Source of the DNA: Haematococcus lacustris
Lineage: Eukaryota > Chlorophyta > Chlorophyceae > Chlamydomonadales > Haematococcaceae
Direction: 5' to 3'
Length of the DNA: 64,000 nucleotides
NCBI GenBank assembly: GCA_030144725.1
Contig: JASKMD010000030.1
Coordinates: 5,115,346-5,179,345, forward strand
The position numbers were made by a program, and so were the translations under genes. The notes under the pieces are model-generated. The model was not told the DNA's origin, made no database searches, and was given only the letters and a program-made list of their open reading frames with translations. Positions 58,801-64,000 of this stretch are shown in pieces (within the stretch, counting starts at the first letter, position 1; every line of letters starts with the position of its first letter).

Positions 58801-60759
58801 AACATTCCAATAATAATATCCAGTACCATTCCAGTACCAATACCTAATTTCCTAACCCCACCTGAGGGTGGGGCGGTCGATGTTGGCATGAACACATGCT
58901 CTGAAGTTAGCAGCAGGATTTGATTGGATCAGGTCTGCCACGCACATGTGCCGCGATATGATTGGTGGTCATGTGCGCGGGGGCAAAGCACAGCACAGCA
59001 ACTCACATGCAGTGTCTAAACACCCCTGTACCACTCCTGTGGGGAGGGACAGTGTGAGCCAATGAGTGCAGTGTGACCCAGTGTGACCCACTTTGTACCT
59101 CCACAGCACAGAGTCCAGGCCGTGGCAGGGCTGGTCGCCCTCGTGGAAGGAGAACACGCGTGAGTCCTTGGAGCCCACGTCTCCAAACCCATACCTGCAC
59201 AGACCCATGCAGCACGCACCCTGCATGCTGAGCACCATGCAAGGGAAGGGTCCCACATCCACGTGCTGCCATGGGGGAGTGGGCCAAGCACTTGGGAGCC
59301 ACCAAGAGTTTCTAGTTTGAGTCCAGGCACATGCAGAACTGTGTTGTGGGGTGAAGGGATGTGGCTGACAGTGCAGCCATGGTCCCAAAGTACTGACCAT
59401 CGGTGCACATGTTTTCTTGTAGCCATGCATTAGGGACGAGGGTGTACATGCATGCCCTGCACCCTGTTCCTAACCTGTCAGCGCATGTCAGGGGTGCAGC
59501 AGTGGGCGTGGAGGTGCTGACGAAGCATTAGCCTGCAGGGCAGCGACTGCGTGGCCTATTGCCACTGCTCCTTCTTCTGCCATTGAGATGGTCGTTAACT
59601 GACACCTAGGCCATGACCGCCTCAAGCTGGGACGTTAAGACATCCTTCCCCACATGCTATTGCTTGCACATGGCCAATCAGAGGAGCCAGAGCTTGCAGG
59701 CAGGAAGCCACGACTGTCAAGTCAAGGAGAAACAGGTGATGGTTTTGACAGGACTGTGAGCTGCTGGTTGAAGAAGGAAGCTGTCACGATTGTCTACAAC
59801 AGGGGCAGAGCTTGAGCGGCTTCATCAGAGGGGTAGGGGCAGGGTTAGGGTTAGGGCCAGTACTAGTGTATTCAGTATGTACCCTGAATGCCAGTATCAA
59901 GTATCAGGCAGGCTAATGTCAATGTCCAGGCCACATACAGCACAGCAAGCCAAGCAGGGTGGCAGCAACAGGCAGGTGCAAGGCATCAGGAGCAGCAGTG
60001 TGGCACCGTCATAGCTGTCAAGGCTATGCCCTCGCTGTTACTGCACTTCCTCTGTCTGCTGCAACAGAGTTGCCGCATTGAAGAAGGCAACAGCAACTCA
60101 CGTGGGGATCAGGTTATCCTCGTCAAATGCTGCCAGGGTGCGGCCTATGATGCTAATGGCCAGCTCATATGGGTTGCTCTCATGCCCCAGCGCATGCAGG
60201 CAGCGCCCACCAAAGCTGTTCTTGCCAGTCCATTCGTTGCTCTGCATCCGTGCACCAGCACTGCTGACATCATGGAGAGTTGTGCCCATGGAGTGGCAGA
60301 GATAGGGTAGTGGCAGCTGCGGTATTGTGCTGTCATTGAGCGTGCAGTCCGGCCATAGCTTATGTGGACTGACCCACCCCAGTGTAGTCTATAGCCAGCA
60401 CCAGGTTACTGGATTCCAAACCTTCCTTGCGCAGGGCGTCTTGCACCTGGGGAGGGAACATAGGCTCTGTTATGACAGGTCCAACGGCACCACTTGCATT
60501 TCACCCGTGTCTACAGTGCTGGGAGTTGTGTGCCTGGCAGACACCAAGCCTCGACGTGCTCAGTGCCAGGGCCAATCCTCTGGTGGGGTTCATAGGGACG
60601 GGACAGCCTAGCTGCAGCTCATTTCCTAGGCTACGGCGCGAACTTGCTCGCCTTTTCGATGGTGTCGAATGAGTCAAGAATGGCGTAGAATGATGGACGT
60701 GACCGCCCTCTTTCTGGACTGGTCGTGTTGGCCGCACTGGAGCTGCACTGATTGCCCAT
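54527..60759 (-). CDS. Copine-type vWA protein (RGLG-like, no RING domain)
   Basis: Thirteen exons in phase: 60652-60759, 60378-60446, 60102-60241, 59092-59194, 58369-58428, 57832-57977, 56718-56746, 56225-56256, 55858-55902, 55467-55538, 55152-55181, 54834-54963 and 54527-54627; 354 residues. The start MGNQCSS is a good N-myristoylation site with a palmitoylatable Cys. Motifs: DALRKEGLESSNLVLAIDYT joined to GSNEWTG (MIDAS D-x-T-x-S), PYELAISIIGRTLAAFDEDN, YGFGDVGSKDSRVFSFHEGD, VKLSGPTSFAPAIY, FHILVLVADGQVTR, SLPLSIIMVGVGDGPWEVMQ, KRQFDNFQFVNFTEV and ALMELPEQYK. Plant RGLG ubiquitin ligases share this domain but end in a RING; here the tail is Pro/Gln rich (PVPYYQQPSMGPG) and stops. A calcium/phospholipid or membrane adaptor role is inferred. 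Two introns appear to be GC-AG. The alternative is reading through the last donor to a stop at 54814. Confidence 0.93.
55807..55842. repeat. (CTG)12 near a copine 5' splice site
   Basis: Twelve CTG units, 16 bases inside the intron that follows exon 55858-55902. Confidence 0.9.
56862..57016. repeat. Pentanucleotide (AGGTC) repeat, about 30 units, in a copine intron
   Basis: GGTCA units with a few GGCCA variants at the left end; located in the intron between exons 56718-56746 and 57832-57977. Confidence 0.95.
57405..57545 (-). repeat. Solo 3' end of Fanzor family 1 element (copy F1-a)
   Basis: Plus-strand text has 'cccctac-taatgg-gtagggg' (7-bp hairpin), 'ctgtgttgtctgtaacccga', 'ccccacc-tgag-ggtgggg' (7-bp hairpin, tetraloop) and 'cgatgttggcatgaaataca'. 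The last motif and the order match the 3' end of the Fanzor-type element at 29165-29330. It lies in a copine intron without any coding remnant. Confidence 0.8.
58735..58905 (-). repeat. Solo 3' end of Fanzor family 1 element (copy F1-b)
   Basis: Same sequence order as F1-a: 'gggtaggggctgtgttgtct', 'gaactgtgtgtctgagacaa', the 'ccccacctgaggg' hairpin and 'tcgatgttggcatga'. An extra 30 bases ('ccagtaccattccagtacca') sits in the middle. It is also intronic, in the copine gene, in the same orientation as F1-a. Confidence 0.8.
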
Positions 60760-61108
60760 GACGCGCACAAGTGGGTCGTTAGATTAGTGTTTTGGCCATT
60801 ACCACGTTTGGCAATTCCTGTCATTCTCGCCACCCTTTCAACTACTGCCAGTTTTTACCACTGCCACTGCTCAATGTCGCCTGAGCCATGATAGCCAGTG
60901 GCGCCACGGTAGCATGCCGGTGCAGCCCGCCAGCAAGCTCTAAAGTTAGCCCTCATGTTAGCCCTCATGTTGGAATTCAAACCAACTGTCGTATCAAGCG
61001 ATGGACAGATACCGTGCGAATCCCTACATCAAACTCGGAGCAGTATGGAGCACATTGCAGCCACCCATTAATTAAGATGAAGCCGATAGCGCCGGCGCAC
61101 TACATCGA
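60760..61108. promoter_or_regulatory. Divergent promoter region, copine / anion transporter
   Basis: 349 bases separate the two ATG codons, which point away from each other, so both promoters must lie here. A direct repeat 'ttagccctcatgtt' occurs twice (60946-60973). No TATA-like element was identified with confidence. Confidence 0.5.
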
Positions 61109-63567
61109 ATGACTGTTGTCACTGGGCTCCCGCAGCGCAAGCGATGGCGTCTGGAGCCCCGGTTTCAGATTGTCATCGCTTGCTTTCTGGCGACATTTGC
61201 CGCGTATGTGGAGCGTGTGGGCTTCTCGATATCATTCACGGCGATGGCTAAGGAAGCCAATTTAGATGAGACAGTGAAGGGAACTGTGTTGTCAGCGTTC
61301 TATTGGGGCTACGCTCTGTCGCAGGCAAGATCACGTACGTGGTGCATTGTAGTGACGTACACACGTCACCCCCAGAATCCAGCTGTCGCTGTACTTACCC
61401 GCAGATCCCTGGAGGCTGGGCTGCCCAGCTCTATGGGGGGAGACTCATGCTGTCCCTCTGCTTCTTTATGTGGTCCATGGTCTCCTTTGCCACCCCAAGT
61501 GATGCCAGGAGCACCAATCGCATCATAGCTGCACGCGTGTGCATTGGAGTCGCTCAGGGCTTCCTGATCCCCTCAGTGCACACAGTCTTGTCTCAGGTGT
61601 GTGTGGAAGAGTCAAGCAACCTCTTACTCAGCAATGGGGTGGCTTCCGGTTGCATCGCAGTACAATACACACTAACCCACCTAATCAATGGGTTTGGCAT
61701 TTTATGCAGTGGATTCCTCCACACGAGCGTGCAAGAGCAGTGTCTCTCACCACGTCAGGCAAGCGCAAACTTGCCTGACACCCGGCAGTCATAAGGGACG
61801 TCCACGTGTAGATGAGCTGGGGGTGGGCACCGCTGGCATATCTGATGATGTGGTTTTGACAACTCTTTGGTGCCTGTCCATTTCTCAGGCATGTACCTGG
61901 GATCTGCGGCAGCCATGCTTTTCCTACCTTCTGTGGCTGCGGCATTTGGAGCAGCTTCCCTGCTCAAAGTTGTGGGCGGCCTGGGCTTAGGTTGGCTGCT
62001 GATGTGGCTAGTAGTGGGCCGTGAAATCCCCCACAGGTGGGTGTTACATATGCGGGATCCCCTTTCACTGGAAGCATGCATGTGCATCAGCTGCTGATGT
62101 GTGCTGGCACAGGGCCCCTCACGGCACCCTACACTTGCACATTGTCTTGTTCACATTCGCATTGGCTGTATACAATGTAGACTACAGTGCTGCCTGTGCT
62201 TCATTCCTGTGCGTGCTGCATGTGTTCCATGACCTGCCCTTCTCACTTGTGCCTTGCTCCTGTCTGCTGCTGCTTGTAGGGAAACAGTCATCCCGCTCTC
62301 CAGTCATGATGGGCCGAGTAAAGGTGGCAGCGGCCAGGGCAAGGGGCGGCCAGGACCCACCCCTTGGGGCCGTATGCTGTCCAGCCCAGCACTGTGGGCT
62401 ATCATCACCAACAACTTCTGCTTCCATTATGCCTTCTATGTCATCATGAACTGGATGCCCACTTACTTCAACAGGTGTGTGTGTGTGTGTGCCGCTGGTC
62501 ACATTTGGCAGTAAAGCACCTCCACGATGCAGCGCATCCTGCTCAGCCTTCATGCTTACAACGCCCTGAGTGTTTGCATCTTTGCTGTCCACGCCATTTC
62601 ACGCTTTCAAGCAGATGCTCCAGCATGGTGCACTAGGCAGTGTGACTTTGAGCGTGATGCCCCTCGCTGTCCCAGTGTGCTGCGGGTGGAGCTGGCCAGC
62701 CTGGGAGGTATGAAGACATTGCCTTACTTGGTGATGTTCCTGATGAGCAACGTGGGTGGATGGTCGGGAGACTGGCTCATTCTCAAGGCCAAGAGATCAG
62801 TTGGCGCAGGCAGGAAGCTTGTCAACACCTTAGGTAAACCAAGGTGCCTCCTCAGAATGCCCTACGTGCCAGCCATGATCAAGCTAGTATACTGTGCAGA
62901 TCACCCTCCACATGATAAGTGATCTGCATGCTGCAATGCGCTAGGAAAGAGGCAATGACTGCGCCAGGTAGATGGGCAGAGGGATTCACTTTATATCGGA
63001 TTAGGACCCAATGCTGTTTGAGTACCATCTCTTCCTCCCAAAGGGGGATATGGTTTGTTCTTTGCAGGATTCGTGGCCTCAGCCGGAGCCCTTATGCTGA
63101 TGCCGGCAGCACAAGGAGTAAACATGGGTGTGGCTGCCAGCACGCTCACACTGGGTGCCCTGGGGTTTTCACGTGGTGGCTTCAGCGTGAACCACATGGA
63201 CATTGCACCCAAGTATGCGGGCATGGTCATGGGCATCTCCAACACTGCAGGTTAGTGTTGCCCCCATTGGTGCTCGCTTGCCATTGTGCCAATACAGCAT
63301 GGCAACAGGCATCGTCTACAGCAGATCTGTACATCACACTGGCTCTGGTTGCTTCATGAGCGCTGATGGCCTGTCTTTGCACTGCCTCACACAGGTACAA
63401 TTGCAGGGGTCATCGGCGTGGCAATGACTGGCTACATCCTCGATCACGAGGGTGGTGCTCAAGTTCTGGGCGGGTGGTACCATGCGCATGGCTTGGCTGC
63501 TGTCATCTGCATCTTTGCCATGCTGGTCTTCAACACATTTGCCAAAGGGGAGCGTCAATTTGACTAG
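61109..63567 (+). CDS. MFS anion transporter, PHT4/SLC17-type
   Basis: Eight exons in phase: 61109-61324, 61405-61596, 61710-61758, 61889-62036, 62280-62474, 62676-62833, 63068-63250 and 63395-63567; 437 residues. Motifs: [20 protein letters not shown] (TM1), [20 protein letters not shown] then [12 protein letters not shown] (family signature after TM2), [116 protein letters not shown] and [19 protein letters not shown]17/PHT4 proteins move phosphate or organic anions. The N-terminus is short, with no obvious plastid transit peptide, so an endomembrane or other location is possible. Two of the seven introns appear to have GC donors (after 61324 and 61758). Confidence 0.93.
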
Positions 63568-64000
63568 GAAGGGTTTCATTTCTGCCTTCGTGCTTCGTGC
63601 TCTGTCATTCTTTTGTTCTCATTGCTCAGACCAGGGCTGTGCTGTGGTCATAGAGTCAGTACAATGGACCAGTACTTGCTCCTGAAGCAGACACTACGAG
63701 AGGGCCAGGTTGACAATGCCAGGTGGATGAAGCACGGGTCCACTCCGTATATATCCGGAAGCACACGGCGGCAGAATTGGCAGGAGCAGCACAAACTTTT
63801 TACATAAGACATGTCATGCAGATACCAGTGCTGCCCGGATGTTTGGCGATGAGCATGTCGCTTTCTGACTCTGCCGTGCTCCTCCTCTGCTGCTCCTGGT
63901 TCAGGGCCTTGTGGAGCAAATTGTTTAGAGCACGCATGCGCTTCAAACTCTTGTTTTTTTACCGGTCCCTAGTACACGGGCATAGCGCACTCAATGAGGT
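63568..64000. other. 3' flank of the anion transporter gene
   Basis: No coding segment and no UGUAA signal recognised up to the right edge. Confidence 0.4.

Overview
The window is eukaryotic nuclear DNA, most likely from a chlorophyte green alga of the Chlamydomonadales (volvocine or Haematococcus-like; inferred, not proven). The grounds are GC-rich coding sequence, many short exons joined by GT-AG and some GC-AG introns, UGUAA polyadenylation signals behind several stop codons, very large simple repeats, and genes with algal or plant best resemblance (CP12, PHT4-type anion transporter, plant-type U2AF large subunit). Nothing is organised like a bacterial genome. The long reading frames visible in several places (poly-Q, PAPAPA, GRGGA, LAGW types) are microsatellites and not proteins.

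Most genes were rebuilt here exon by exon by requiring splice-site dinucleotides, matching intron phase and family motifs. In order: U2AF65-like splicing factor with a giant RS/RGG N-terminus (minus, 1-6883, runs off the left edge); PDCD2/Tsr4-type ribosome-biogenesis protein (minus, 8634-11785); secreted PI-PLC-like/AIM6-like phosphodiesterase (minus, 12775-15630); a weak candidate gene (minus, 15783-17463); VPS62-family protein (minus, 17543-23781); a repeat-rich gap with an initiator tRNA-Met at 28241; a decayed Fanzor-type element (minus, 29165-31341); the last two exons of CP12 (minus, 31527-31795); a LigB/4,5-DOPA-dioxygenase-like enzyme (minus, 35205-40732) whose third intron hosts a structurally complete pogo/Tc1-type transposon (37379-39596); a short-chain dehydrogenase (minus, 41090-44946); an ankyrin-repeat protein (minus, 45670-52126); a small unknown ORF (plus, 52481-52984); TXNDC9/phosducin-like protein (plus, 53128-54287); a copine-type vWA protein without a RING domain (minus, 54527-60759); and a PHT4/SLC17-type anion transporter (plus, 61109-63567).

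The genes are housekeeping functions (splicing, ribosome assembly, chaperoning of folding, membrane traffic, Calvin-cycle control, transport) and do not form one pathway. The most unusual content is in the introns and gaps. At least five remnants of RNA-guided-nuclease-like (Fanzor/TnpB-type) genes are present, together with two families of solo 3'-end sequences that occur both behind the remnants and alone in introns. Those solo ends carry hairpins and are candidate guide-RNA-bearing non-autonomous elements. Large microsatellites begin within a few bases of 5' splice sites in several introns, and five introns appear to use GC-AG borders, one with its donor inside a perfect 10-bp hairpin.
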